Position numbers and translations under genes: made by a program. From positions 15,996,001 to 16,060,000 of the forward strand of contig NC_079884.1 in the NCBI RefSeq assembly GCF_029227915.1: a stretch of 64,000 nucleotides of DNA, in the 5' to 3' direction. The DNA is from Hydractinia symbiolongicarpus. Lineage: Eukaryota; Cnidaria; Hydrozoa; Anthoathecata; Hydractiniidae. Below are positions 36,013 to 49,300 of the stretch, in pieces. The notes under the pieces are model-generated. The model was not told the origin of the DNA and did not search any database. It worked only from the letters and a program-made list of their open reading frames with translations. The number at the start of each line of letters is the position of its first letter. The first letter of the stretch is position 1.

Positions 36013-37553
36013 TTAAAAGAGCGATGACGAGTGAGGTCTAATTCCAGCTGATTCAAGAAGTTTAGGTAGGGTATATTTTAATCCTGAAATGCAAATGCTC
36101 AAGCTCAATGCAAAAGACATTTCCATCAGTGAGTTGTACTGAACTTTGGGACAAATGTTCCAGAGAACACTGTTGAAGCACTCGTTAGCATTTTGATTAG
36201 TCACATTCTTACATCCTTCCAAAAAATTTACATTGGCTAATCTATTGAAAATAGGTGTAATACATTTTACAATAGCTTTTGAAAACGGCCATTTAAGGTT
36301 TATAACTGTTCGACCCGGTCGCAATGTCTCTTTGATAACTGCACCGGCTGTTATCACCCTTGGGACAGTTTTCATGTTGCAGTTTTTCTACTGTACTTGA
36401 GTAGTGCTTTAAAATTGCCCAAGTTTGGCGCGACATTTTTTCTACATCTCCTTTGCTATTCCTTATCGTGCGGCCGTAAAAAATTTGCATAGCATCGATT
36501 TGTGCGATTGTAAGGCGCTCCTTACCGCTTATGCCTTTACCATCATCCAATTTTTCCCCTTCATATCCTTGACCAGCTTTTGCAAATTCGTACCCATTCT
36601 TTTCGTAACGTGGTTGACACATTCTTCTTTTTTAACGAAATAGGACGCTCCATATGGCCTTTCTCTGTCCACATTTGAATAAGCACTACTATCTCCATCC
36701 CCAATAAACGGATTGTATCGGATACCCATTTTTTCAATTGAACGTTGGTACAGTTGTAGTACACCGTCCGATTCCATTTTCTGAAAACAATATAATTTAT
36801 TAAAAAAGTAAACACACTATACGTATGATGTATGTAATAAAAAGTAATGAAAAGCACCTGTGGACTTTCAAAATGATTTTTGAAACAATTCGGTTTGTGA
36901 TCAAGGTACCAATCTAAATATTGAATTTGCTCTATCAGACCTTTCTCTCTTTTCTCAGCCATACTATTACACTGTTTGCATGTTCTTGATTTGAGTGTCA
37001 CATCTAATACTTGGGAAGAACAGTCTGCGATCGCTGACACTTCACCATTGTTAGCAGTCCAGCCACGACTGCTCCAAGATCCGTCGAAACTTGTAGCGAT
37101 GTCAGTAATGTTATCTGTACAACCGTACTCTTGCTTCGTCAAATCTATCGCTCTGTCAGCTGCCATTTTCAAATTTTGGTCTCTCAACTTAAGGGCTTTA
37201 CTCTCCCGGAACTGAACATGTTCCACATAACATGGTTTGCTAACAGGCGTTGAGAGGTTCAACAATTTTGTGATTTTCAGCAAACCTTGCCGTCCTTTAC
37301 CAGCCAGGCAACTACTAAGTACACTCTTTTGATTTAAATCAAAAATTTTTTCAGACTTCGGGGTACTGAAAAATTCTTGTTTTGCATCACATTTTTCGTT
37401 TTTACATTTTATGACAAACCTCGTTTCCAGACCTGCCCTAAATTGTTCTTGCTCAAGAAAAGTTATATCACTATGACATACTTTGCATATACATAATCTT
37501 TGCAAACATTCAGTTAAATTTGACGTATCTATAATCCAGTTGCATCAGCGAAA
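36013..37553 (-). pseudogene. Mutator-like transposase (PF20700-type), frameshifted
   Basis: A transposase of the invertebrate Mutator-like group. The first segment runs 37553-36858 and contains WIIDTSNL, a CKVC...CKNEKC zinc-ribbon-like pattern, SFDGSW and the CKQC/HKPNC region. A 77-bp phase-0 intron (GTGCTT...TTTCAG, 36857-36781) leads to KMESDGVLQLYQRS, GDGDSSAY and HVTKRMG. Two single-base frameshifts follow: one in an A-run near 36553 and one near 36296 just before KWPFS. The third segment has TNQNANECFNSVLW and runs to a stop at 36013. Upstream of 37553 the frame is closed, so the N terminus is missing or in another exon. It is either a pseudogene or an intact copy with homopolymer assembly errors. 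Terminal inverted repeats were not found. Confidence 0.85.
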
Positions 37554-39229
37554 CATCCATTATTTTCTTTCGACTTACACAATTTTGTTCAACTTGCAGA
37601 TTATTTTTTATTTTCAATCTTTGCTTAGCTGGAGAGTTCGATACAAGCGATACAAGAAGTTCAATGGTATCGTTTTTTACAATTCTCCAGATATTTTATT
37701 TATAGTATACTGTTATTGTTCATCAAGTACGGTAATTCCTCTTTTTAGCCCCCTCCTTTTATTTAGCCCCTCCTTCTAATAAGCCCCCCCCCCTCTAGTG
37801 ACTCAAAATTTAATTAGCCCGCTCCCTTTATTTAGCCCCCCCACCCAAAAAATAAAATAAATAAATGAAAAAACAAAATTAAAATAAAATAAAAAATAAA
37901 AAGTAAAATAAATTCAATATTATTCGTTGATTTAACATCATACGATATCCATATGCTGCAGCTTGAATCCCTAAGTTTTCTCCCTAAGTTTTGTTTGCAA
38001 ATATCTGTGGTTCTTTTTTTTACAATGGGCTCTCTATGTTCCAGGCACTACAAGTCCATCTTCCATTTTTCTGTGACCAGTTGGAAGGTTGAAAGGTAGC
38101 ATGGAAAACGTAGAACTTCTTTTGTTAGATGAAGATGATGATGAAACAGATGAAGTTAACATTATGTATTAATTCGAAAATAGATATTGTGTTTAAAATT
38201 ATATTACTTATTTAGCCCCCTCCCTTTATTTTGCCCCCCCCTTCTTATAAGCCCCCCGTCTAAAACCTCCAGAATTTAATAAGCTAAAAAGAAGAATTAT
38301 GGTAAGTCACTATTGTTCTATGTCTTTTGTTCTATGCTTCCAGTATTGGTATGGAACGCCTTATCTGCCATAAGTTTGTAAATCACACTTTGCTCGTTAA
38401 AATTCATCATTCGGTTGTGTAAATTCATCATCAAACTTTGCCTTATATAGAGAGTATATAAGTTAGTTATTCCAAGAGAAAATTTATTGTTGAATTTGAA
38501 CAAATATCGAGTCAATTTAGATAAATGGTTTTCACGGTGATAAGTTGTAATTATGTTGTGGGTAGTTCGTATAGGCCAAATTGTGATCCATAAAGTAATT
38601 ATAATTTAGTACGAATTTATTCCAATGATGCAGTCAATGTTTGGGAACACGTGTGCATGCGAAAATTTTTAGTGATATATCGCACATGCAAGTTACTGTT
38701 ACTGCATGTTTAAAACAATTTAAAAAAACTTGAAAACTTACTGTATAAATTTTGTTTCATATATAATCTTTACATGATTCGCGTTTTACTTGACATTTGC
38801 CAACGTATAATTGCAATGTTTTTTTAAAGAATTAGAGCTCGTGTCGGCAATTATTTGCTGCTGTAAAATTGCACATAGTAGTCTGTAGGACTTGTGAGAT
38901 TGCACATATGAGAAAGAAGTGGACAACGAATAAAACATACTGTAAATTAAATCATCACTGAAAGGTTAAAGTTATTTAATTAAATAACAGTTTTTCTATG
39001 TAGGACTTTAGTACTTATTTATACATGCTCTGTATTTGCTAAGTATTTGTTTTCTATATGCTTCTACACTATAGGGAGTATTTACATACCGTTTTTAGGC
39101 ACATATAAATATTAAGCAAACCAATATTAAAATCTTGGCTACCAATGTGGTCAGGAGCTAGCTTCAGTAAGGGTAGCTACAACGTTTTATGTCTCTTAAA
39201 TGTTAGAAAATAATTTATTCACCTTTTTT
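37554..39229. other. Spacer between the Mutator-like element and the LINE
   Basis: Contains paired C-rich tracts (37740-37855 and 38212-38270) and a 23-codon acidic open frame at 38101-38172 (MENVELLLLDEDDD...). The rest is AT-rich with no recognisable gene. Confidence 0.5.
37740..38270. repeat. Pair of TTTAGCCCCCTCC-type repeats
   Basis: Tracts mixing TTTAGCCCC, TCCTTTTATT and TAAGCCCCCC occur at 37740-37855 and again at 38212-38270 in the same orientation, about 470 bases apart. The segment between carries a short acidic open frame. It could be the remains of a DNA transposon whose subterminal region is C-rich, but no clean terminal inverted repeat is visible. Confidence 0.5.
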
Positions 39230-42200
39230 AAAGATTAGTTATTAGCATTACACCATGTTGGTGAACAATAATATAAATATGGCATGACAAGAGCATTCCT
39301 GAGTAATTGTTTTGTTTCATCGTTCAAGTATGAACTGATGTATCTTATTTTATTGAATTTATAATATGATTTACTAACAGCGCTTTTGATGTGACTTTAC
39401 CAACTCAGGTTACTGTCAAAGATAACCCCAAGGTACTTCACCTTCTTTCTTGAAGCTAATTCAATGCCATTGTATAATATAGTAATGTCTTTGCATGCTT
39501 TAAGTTTTGTTTTATTTCCAAAAAAGATCACTTCAGTTTTATCAGTATTTATGGTGACTTTATTAATGTGGATCCATTTTTTGAAATTATTTAACTCAAT
39601 AGGAGAATTATAGCTTTGAATAATTATCATGTCATCTGCATACAGATGGAAGTAAGAGTTGTGAATTGCAGATTCTAAATCATTAATATAAACAAGAAAC
39701 AATAACGGTCCAAGGACTGATTCTTGAGGGGCTCCATAGGACTCCTCTGGTATTACATCTGACATAGTGTTGTTCAACAAGGTGACTTGGTGTCTATTAG
39801 AAAGGTAAGACTACAACCAATCAAAAGAACCATCTCGAAAACCATAACAGTATAACTTTTTTAAAAGAATTTTATGGTCTCAAATATGGTATCAAAAGCC
39901 TTTTTAAAATCTATCAGAACTGCACAAACATATTTGCCTTTACCCATTTCATTTAAAATATAATCTGATACATCAATCGCAGCAATAGAAGTGGAATAGA
40001 GCTTTCGAAAACCAGATTGTTTGGAATTTGATAAATTATTCTCCAATAGAAACTCAACCATTTGCTTATAGACAATTTTTTCAAACACTTTCATGACAAC
40101 CGGAAGGATAGAAATCGGTGTGTAGTTGTTTACATCACTAGGATCTCCAGATTTGAAAAGGGGAGATACTCTTTTATTTTTCCAACATGATGGAACATAA
40201 CCAGTAGTTAATGATTTGTTAAACAATTTGGTGAGAACAGGTGAAAAACCTTGGAGGCCAGCTTTCAACACTCTCACTCCTATCTTATCTGTACCCGTGG
40301 CCTTATTGTTTTTTAGACCAGTTATTATTTTGGTAACGGTATTTTTGTCAACTTCTTTAAATATAAAGTTTTTATCATTACATTTTATGTTGACATCAGA
40401 CGTGTCAGAAGTAAATTTTTGAGCAAGGGTACTACCGATGGTAGCAAAGAAGGAGTTGAAAGAGTTCGAAATAACTTTAGGGTCATTTATTTCCATGTCG
40501 TTCTTAGAGGTGCAAGATGGAACATTCTTGTTCTCTTTATCAGGAACAAGTTCATTAAGAGTTTTCCATAATGATGACCTTTCAACCTTTCTTTCATTTT
40601 ATTGACTTGATTTCTTTTCAATTTGAATTTGTCCCAGTCAGCAATTAATTTAGTTTTTGAGGCTTTTTTCTTTAAGAAATCCCTCTCTTTTATAGCATGA
40701 ATAAGGTCGTCATTTAGCCATTGAGGGCAATTTCCTTTGACACAGCTAGATTTAACTGGAGCATGTTGATCAATTATATTAGCAACAACTTCATTAAAGA
40801 TATTACAAGCTGTGTCAAGATTGTCTTTATTTAAAATTTCATTCCAGTTTACAGAATGCAAGTCATACAAAAAGTTTTCATTGTTAAAGATCTTGATTTA
40901 ATAACTTTTGCAGGAATTTTAACCCTTTTCCATTTACGAATGGCATATATAAAAGAATTGTCACTCAGACCCATGTCAATGACAGAGGAGTGACATATAT
41001 GCTCACTGTTGGAAATAAAGAGATTAATGAAAGTAGGTGAAGAAATAGTTGTGCGAGTATCCTTATCAATAAACTGCTTCAAGTTACAGGAGACAAGACA
41101 ATCTTTTAGAATTCTGATCAAGTTATTAGGTTTATTAAAATTACAGTTTAAATCACCTAAGATGAAAACTTCTGGATTTTTCAGAAGGTTTTTTAAACAG
41201 TCCTTGATATACCGAGACAGTTGTTCCACCATGACAAGATCTTTTCCCTTTGCAGGTGGTCTATATATGGAACATAAAAATATTGGAGAGGACTTTTTTA
41301 GTTTGACCTCAATCCATATACTCTCAATATTATCTTTACTCAAATGGCTAAGCTTTTTAATGGGTAATGTATCAATAGCATAAATTAAGACTCCACCACC
41401 ATGTTTGTTCCTGTCACAACGAAAAATATTGTAACCAGAGATGGTAATATCTGCATTGCTGACATGGCTGTCAATTTTAGTCTCATTTAGGGCTAGAATG
41501 TCAAGTTTATGTTCATGTAGGAAGACTTTTATGTAGTCAAGCTTGCTTCTTAACCCATTCACGTTATTTTTCACGTTATTTTAACCCTTTTTATTAGTTG
41601 AACCAAGGTCAAAATCAAATTTTGGCTCAAAGAAAGATATATCTGGTTCTACGTCATTGTTTGGAAATAAGTTGTCAAAATAGCCATCCTCAAAAGGAAG
41701 TTCATTACGGAGGCATATGGAACATACGAAGTTTAAAGTGTCGTCATCAGATGCAGTTAACATGGAATTGTACGATTTAACAGATATATTGTCACACATA
41801 TGTAACCATTTTTTACATTGGTCACATTCAACTGCTCTGTGGTTTTTTGCTACCGTTCTGAAACAGGCAGGGCATATGTTGGCATTACGTTGTGATTGAG
41901 GTCCCAGGTTAGGATTTATGTCCCCTGCTAGCAATAGCAATATACCAGCACATTTCTTACTGTGAGATATTTTAAATTTGTGTAGCCTGAAAATCTTAAG
42001 ATTTTCTTTAGATGTTATTTTTGTTAAATTATCATCTAACAGCAAAGAGTAAGGTGGTAACAGAATGTTTTCTGAGACTGCTTGGTTGGGAATGCAGGCT
42101 TCATTTCTGTACAGATGATATTGTGTGATAAATAATATTATAGATATGGAAGATGGAGATATGCCAAGAGTTTTGGTTCTAGATCTTTTGTATTTCTTAA
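39230..42200 (-). mobile_element. Non-LTR retrotransposon (CR1/L2-like LINE), inactivated
   Basis: Minus-strand order: an upstream region open through at least 42174-41581 with GDINPNLGP and a PHD-like zinc finger (CPAC...CDQC...CSIC); an APE-type endonuclease at 41574-40849 (LNETKI, GGGVLIY, SIYRPP, LGDLN); then reverse transcriptase at about 40496-39397 (ATGTDKI, LIDFKKAFD, SVLGPLLFLVYINDL, and the catalytic LYADD). A C-terminal thumb-like stretch (HIKSAVSKSYY...) continues past a stop to about 39230. The first and second segments share a frame and are split by one TAA. At least three frame changes follow, so it cannot make a full protein. The usual PQGSVLGP appears as PQESVLGP. Confidence 0.92.
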
Positions 42201-42314
42201 TTTTGCTGAATAAATGCTGAGAATGATAACTTTTGTATGAGACATTTTTCTAGATGATATTTTTGAGCATGTTTCAGAGAAGGACTGTGAATATCAAGGA
42301 TTGCATTGTATATA

Positions 42315-42515
42315 CAGGCCTTTTCATGAGAGGCGTGCGATAGCACGCGCACACGCCCACACACACCTGAAATGATTCAGGCGTGCTGTTGATAGCACGC
42401 TTAAAATCTTATATTCTATGAGAAATGACCAGAATAGCACGCCTAAAGCACACGCAAATGCATTTTGGGCATGTTATTCATCACACACCCACTTAAAATC
42501 TCCTGAAAAAGCCTG
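42315..42515. mobile_element. MITE with ACAGGC(C/T)TTTTCA ends, 201 bp
   Basis: The left end CAGGCCTTTTCATGAGA matches the reverse complement of the right end (CAGGCTTTTTCAGGAGA) with two mismatches, and TATATA flanks both ends. Inside are several copies of GCGTGC-type motifs and small palindromes (GCGTGCGATAGCACGC). It lies just upstream of the LINE. Superfamily uncertain. Confidence 0.82.
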
Positions 42516-42594
42516 TATATATATATAGATTAAAAATTAAAAGTTTATTGGGCTATATATACATACATATATACATATACTGAAAAATAAGAAA

Positions 42595-42860
42595 CTAGAG
42601 CAGCCATTAATTGCTCCCCCAATTCCAAAAAATGTTTTTCTGGCTAAGCAATATCAATTCATCTCACATATTATTTACAGTAAAAAAGAACTAAAATATA
42701 TGAAAAAGGATAAAATAAAATACATAAAAAAGACTGATAAAATAAGCGTTTATAAACTTATTCTATTTATTCAGATTGCTCGCCCAGTTTATATTATTGT
42801 AACCTTGGGGGAGCGATTTATTGCTTGGGCGTTATTTTCTTATTGATAGGCCTGACATTG
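42595..42860. mobile_element. Second copy of the tetraspanin-intron MITE, inverted
   Basis: The sequence from AGCCATTAATTGCTCCCCC to AGGCCTATCAATAAGAAAA is the reverse complement of 12623-12900 with high similarity, including the GGGGGAGCGATTTATTGC block. The end facing the LINE is shortened. Confidence 0.8.
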
Positions 42861-44928
42861 CAAACCCATTTTATTACTTTTTGTATGTTTAGCTACTATA
42901 ACTTTATCTTATGGTTAATGGTGAACGTATAGCTAACTCAGCAATAAGACACAGATTTGTTTTTTGTTTTTCAGTCGATTTAAATTACTTTGTTTTTTTA
43001 ATACTGTAAAATTGACTTTAAGTAAGGAAATAAACAAATCGTAATACTTTTCACTAAGTGTGGCTAGGTAGACACCCAATGTATTGACATAACTAAGTTG
43101 TTTATGGGTAGTGTGAGTAAACAGTTAAAATGTCAGCACAAATATACAGCCTGTGTTTTTATTTAAATCTAAGTCCAAAACAGTTTGCTGTCTTTTTTTT
43201 CCGTGGAGTGACAATTATTGAGTATCTAGGCGATTCTGTGGCTACACAAACTTTTAAGTGTATTGTGAACTTACAATAACTACCATATGTGTAGTATGGC
43301 TTAGGTGCACACCATGCAAAATTTTGATTTACTGTTTTTATCATAATCAAAGCTAAAAACAGCTTTCTGTCACTCCATTTTATTAAATGAAAAGTATTGA
43401 GTATCAGGCAAAAACTAATATCACCAAAGCTTCCACTAGAACGGATTATTGTATGTGTCACATGTTTGAAAAGCTGTTGGTTGAAGTAATTAGGGTTGGT
43501 TGATTTCATTTGTAAAGTATTAGTAGCAATGAATTAAATGGTGTTCTATAATACCAGGCCTTATAACCCTATTCGTACTGTGTCCTGAAATATGAAAATG
43601 TGCTGGGTCGATTTAAGTCAACATTTAGCCTTAAAGATAATGACAAGCTTATTTGGTCTAAAAATTTTATAGCAAATGCACAGGCTTTAAAGAAATCATT
43701 TTGCTAAGGAAATTGTACCCATTTCTTTGTTATTTGGTCAAAATCCATTATTTTCTTAGAAAAGTTGTATCCTCCCTTAGATTACATAAATTCAGGAACT
43801 TTGATAACCGTAATGGTTCTCCTACTAGGTGTTACAACAAGTATATTCTGCCTTGTTTTTCTTTAAAAAATTGTTACATGTGCTAATGCACATAAAATCG
43901 TTAAATGCACTAAGAAAAAAGCATGCATGCGTTTTACTTTAATTAGAGAATCATTTTATCATGGCCTAATTTGTAGTACTAACCCCCACCCAGGCTTTTA
44001 TCTAGTAATCTATCCTCTACAACACAGGGATACCCAAACTTTTATAAAACAAGAAGACATAGAGCTTTATACATTTTTTGCTTTTTCCCTGTATTAAACT
44101 TTACTTTGAAAAGAATTTTAATAAAAACAACGTTAAAAAATTGCAAGTGCAAAAAAAATACAGGTGCATTAAATCGCTCGTCAAAGCATGTGTAAATTTT
44201 CCAGACATAGACTGGTTATGATAGGACGTATAATCATGAGCATTTTTTTATTAGATTGCATATAAGAAATCGTTCCAGAAGATAAAGCATGCAGATTTGC
44301 TTGACCAAAATAATTCTGTGACATTCATTAAGAAAGACAAGAAAAGAAGGATTTTTATTTGTTAGAATTATTATGAGAAAAGAACTTATGCTACACAGGT
44401 AGTGACCATAAATTGTATTACACATGCGTTTTAAAATGCACATTTTTTATAAGAACAAAGAAGCTTTTCCATCTCCAAATTTTATAGATTTCCTGTGCTT
44501 ATTGTTTCCCAATCATTTTAAATCTTTCACCGCTGTTTCGTGAAATGATTTGTAAAAAATTGTAATAAAAATCAGGATGCAATTTTAAAATGATTAATCG
44601 TTTCATTCATATAAAAAGTTACTTCTTATTATTTCGTAGGTGTAGCTTTAATTTTTGACATTTTTTCATGCAGTCACATTTGCTACTACTTTCAAAACAA
44701 CGTAAAAGCTATTGAAAAAATGGTATTTTTAATTGTCCGGGTTCCTCAGTAAAAACACATCATAATAGTAGAGAACATTGTATTATGAAATAAATTTATA
44801 CAACATCCTTCGCATTGTAACGCAATTGTATATTTGGGGCATGGATTGGGATGCCAGGCAATAAGATTAAACAATAACAGGCAGGACAGATACATGTGCA
44901 GATACAAAAACAGCACTAACCCCAGCAT

Positions 44929-45527
44929 ATGCACTTAAATGGTATGAGACACTCACAATGACACGTACATCTTGGCTGCACTCCGTTGTGAGTGTCTCCC
45001 ATGACATATCTCGTTCTTCTCTTCATCATAATGCACTTCAATGGTATGACCCACTCCCAATGACATGCAATCTAGGCTGCACTCCATTGTGAGTGTCTCC
45101 CACGGCATTTCATCATAATGCACTTCAATGGTAGGACAAGCTTGAATGTCCCCCACGGCATTAATTTCATCATATGCACTTCAATGGTACGACAAGCTTG
45201 AATGTCTCCCACGGCATATCTCATTATTCTCCTGTCACAATGCACTTCAATGGTACGACAAGCTTGAATGTCTACCACGGCATTTCATCATCATTTCATC
45301 ATAATGCACTTCAATGGAACGACAAGCTTGAATGTCTCCCACGGCATTACATATGCACTTCAATGGTACGACAAGCTTGAATGTCTACCACGGCATATCT
45401 CATTATTCTCTTCGTCATAATGCACTTTAATGGTATGACACACACACAATGACATGCACATCTTGGCTGCACTGCAATTGTGAATGTCTCCCACGGCATT
45501 ACTTCCTCACATCTCATTATTCTCTTC
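44929..45527. repeat. Satellite of eight units with short and long forms
   Basis: Units begin ATGCACTTCAATGGTA and contain a GTCTCCCACGGCAT block. Starts are near 44934, 45031, 45117, 45173, 45239, 45303, 45352 and 45419. The five inner units are about 50-65 bases and share CGACAAGCTTGAATG. The three outer units are about 85-105 bases and carry an extra CACTC...TTGGCTGCACTCC segment. The short form looks like a deletion derivative amplified in the middle of the array. Confidence 0.88.
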
Positions 45528-46346
45528 TATTCTTCAATATAAATAATAATAATATTATAAATTAATAATAGCATACAGTAATAATATCAAGTAATGATAT
45601 AATCAACAGGCCACACACGTGTATCTGTCCAAACTTCTGGCTGACTTAGGAAACCCGACATCCCCATCAGTTAAAACGCGCAATGTGTAATTAGCCAGGA
45701 CTCTTGCTCCCACTGCTGGACTAAAACCTTGACAACACTGCTAGCCAAATAGTTGTTCAAGGAAACCGTGCAGCTAGAGCAAGTGTCTCCATCTTTGTTG
45801 ATGCGTGAGCGATAAGCCATTTTAAACCAGTCATATACTGAACTCGGATAACTGTGTCTTTAACAATGGTTGCGGTGACGAACGCTATGTGGTGATGAGG
45901 CAATGATACTCCGCATTGGTTGACCGAGTGACATCACATAAAACAAAACAAAATTGTTGTTAGTTTGGCAAACCCTACACAGCATTATGAATAGTATAGG
46001 GAGGGCGGGTGGGAATCTTTAGCTCTAACTGGTTGTTTGCAGAGCCAAACTCGAAATGGGTAATATACAGGTATTTATAGGCCTGTCCTAATAAGCGAGG
46101 CATCTTAAAGCTGGTAGGCGAGGCAAGTCTCCCATCCTGTATTGACCAATATTGTTTCAAGTAAAGTTTCCTTATATGTGATCCTAAGAACATTGGTAAG
46201 TACAAGGCAACCGAGACATTACTGCAGTCACCACAATTAACATGAGCTAAATGTTCATTTAGCTCCATTTTGAATGTGTACATCCTTAATCCTAATTATA
46301 CCTGTATATATATTTTCTTAAGGTTGATAAAATTTGGTTTCTTCAG

Positions 46347-49300
46347 AAAAAATGCCTGCCACTACTAGATATCCATCAACATCACGTTTTTCGAAAACAT
46401 CTTCAGTAAATGTTCAAACAAAAAAGAAAAAGAAAAATTTGTCTAAGGTAACTAATAATTTTTTATTCAGTTTCTATTAAGATTTTATTGCATGTTTACA
46501 ATGTCTGTTTTGTTAACGTAGAATGACTTTATAAAAATATGTGACAAAGTCTGGAAATTTTAAATGCTTCTTTCAGTTATCTCTAAAATAGGTATGAAGC
46601 AAGGAGGACATAAGGTACCTTACTCTTATCATGTTATGTTGCAAGGAGGTAGTATCCTTGCCTTGCATACAGTATGTACCAGAGACACAAAGTATTGGAT
46701 CAAAAGTACAGTCGGTAGAGCATTCGACTGGCAAACAAAAGGGTGTTGGTTTAATCCCATACAATCTATCATCTTTGCAGCATCATAGTAATCTTACATA
46801 TATGCACTGTTGTCCCTATAATGTGTAATTATAGGAACAGCGATCCATATGTGAGATATATTGGTTAATTAAACCTGCACACTGCCTTACCAAGTAAGTG
46901 CTGCAAAGATATGGATTAAGCTCAATCTTTGACTTGTCAGCGATAGATGCACAACTGGAGCTCAAGTACCAACCAACCAATCAAACTTGCTGCACTTGCT
47001 AAGTTTTTTACACCTTAACAGAGCTCGATTTTGAACTAAGTTTTTCAGTAGTTAGGGAGATAGATAGCCCTAGGTGATAATAGACTCATTATCTTTGCAG
47101 CACTTGGAAAGCAAATGTGCAGGATTACCAATGTGTAATAAGTTGTTCTAATTTTGTTTTAGAAAAGCCCAAATACAATAAAAAGGCCATTTATTCCTCC
47201 TCCTGGAAAAACAAGTCCTGGTAGGCCCTTAGCTTGGGAAGTAAGTATGTTCTTAGATTTGTGCACTCACCCTCCCGACAAATAAGCACTCAAAGGGAAA
47301 ATTAAGCCAAAAATTTTTTTTTGATACAAAGTCGACAACTTTACAACATTTAGTTTTGTTTCATTCTTCTAACAGAAAAAAATTAAAAAATCACTTTTTC
47401 TCTTCAAAAATAATGATCAAAATCTTGACCTCTTTAAAAGTCAAAAAAAGCTGATTGAGTGCAGTTTATGACAGAAATGTGTTCTAAAAGTTGTTCCTGC
47501 GAAGAGAAAACTGCAAGGTTCTGTCTGAATGAACACAAATTCTAGACTTATTACCAATCTTCAATGATTGTTCTGGGTGCTTATTTTAACTTTGTCCTGT
47601 TCTCCCTGCCAATGTTTTTAATGTGACCCAATTTTTAATATGACCCAATTATCTTAACTAATTAACTAATTACCCAATTAAATTAACTTTTTTTAAATGT
47701 TTATTTTTTGCATGCCAGGTGTGTATTCTGAACATGAATTCGATAACATGCTCAAACACAATATAAATGTTTGTCTTGTTGTGGTTGTTTTTAAAAGTTT
47801 GAAAAAAGTAATAAGCAGTAAACAAACTTAGAGGGTTGTATATTTTTGCAAAGACATTATGTTTTGGTTAATTGATTTGGCTTAATCTTTTTTAATTTGC
47901 TTAAGTGTCATTCAATTTGGTTGCATGGTTTTTTAACATAACCTTATCTTGTTGCTGTTGGTACTCATAATGAATATATATCCCAGGTATGACAGACAGG
48001 ATTTTAAACCAGGCATGTTGCTTTGAAGATATAAAAAACATAACAACAGAGGCTTATTCCAGTCTATGCCTTTCATTTATAGGCCATCTTTAAATTTTTG
48101 AATGTGAACTTCTCTTAAAGGGAACTCGAGGTACTTTTACAAGTTGGACAACCTGAAAGATTTTCATGAGAAATTCCTAATGATAAATACACTTTTTGTT
48201 GAAAGTTCAACTAAGTCCAGATATTGCTTTTTAAATATTTGTTTTCTTGTTGCCTCTTCTTTGCTAAGAAAATTTCAAACCAGCTCCAGTTTTTTGTTGG
48301 CATGTGATCCTTTATGTATGATGTAAGTCACAACTCAAATTTATGCCTTTCATCTGCTCAAATTAATGACGTTCATAGCCAAACACAATATGCCTTTACC
48401 ACAAAATTACATTTAAATTAAAAAATTAAATTAAAAATAGTTAACATTTATATCTGTACAATAATTTTGTTTAAAAAATTTCAATATGATGAAATACTCA
48501 CATAGTGGGCAATAAAACGAAAAAATTGATATATTAACGGCAGGTTTTTGCATGATTTGTTTGTTTCAAATTGATAGCGAATTAAGAAACAGGTTGTGAA
48601 ATTTACTGATCTGTCACCTGCTGTACTGGGTAGGATATGATTGCTCAAATCATATCCTACCCAGTAGTTTAAGTTAGTTCAACTTAGTTCCAAGGGGTTG
48701 TTACATACAAGAAACAACAATCTTTGGATACAAGGTTTCCAAGTTATCCATCAATAAAAAAGTAGCTCATATATGGATTAAAAAAAATCAGTAGAAATAA
48801 ACTACCAAAGTTGAAAGCATTTTTAATAACTCTGCTTTAATGCATCCCACCATAAGCTCAGGGATTTTCTTTCAATGTAAATAATTATAGTTAATAGAAA
48901 AAAAATTGGTTTTGAAGATGAGCAGACTGTGTGTTTATATGGAGAAAAACGTACTGCATAAGCTGGGACAAAAAATTTCCATATTAACACGAAGTAGTTT
49001 TAAGTATAATTATTGATAAGAATGGAATCCCGTTCCAAACATGACAGTCATAATAAATGATCAGTATTTTGAGCAAGTTTACATTATTTTTATTATTTAC
49101 TCTAGAGCCAATCACACAGACTTGAAATTAACCCTCCTGTGGCAACAACACGATCGATGAATATAGATGATCTATCATCATCAGAGGTACAATGATTATA
49201 CTTTACGTCATAATACACCATATTTGTACCGAAAAGCAGGCTTTGTATGATAGTTTTCTCAAAATGCGTTAATTCATAAAGTAGTGTTTTCACAGTTTAA

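Larger units (their letters stand above)
42516..46346. other. Repeat-bearing spacer upstream of ODF2
   Basis: Besides the inverted MITE copy and the satellite block at 44929-45527, I see only AT-rich DNA. The short open frames at 43159-43509 and 45975-46283 have no family resemblance. The ODF2 promoter and non-coding first exon should lie here, probably between 45600 and 46300, which is less AT-rich. Confidence 0.45.

Noticed and set aside
46700-46765. Possible functional tRNA gene
   Set aside because: Box-like motifs only; no 7-bp acceptor stem pairing, and repeat sequence follows.
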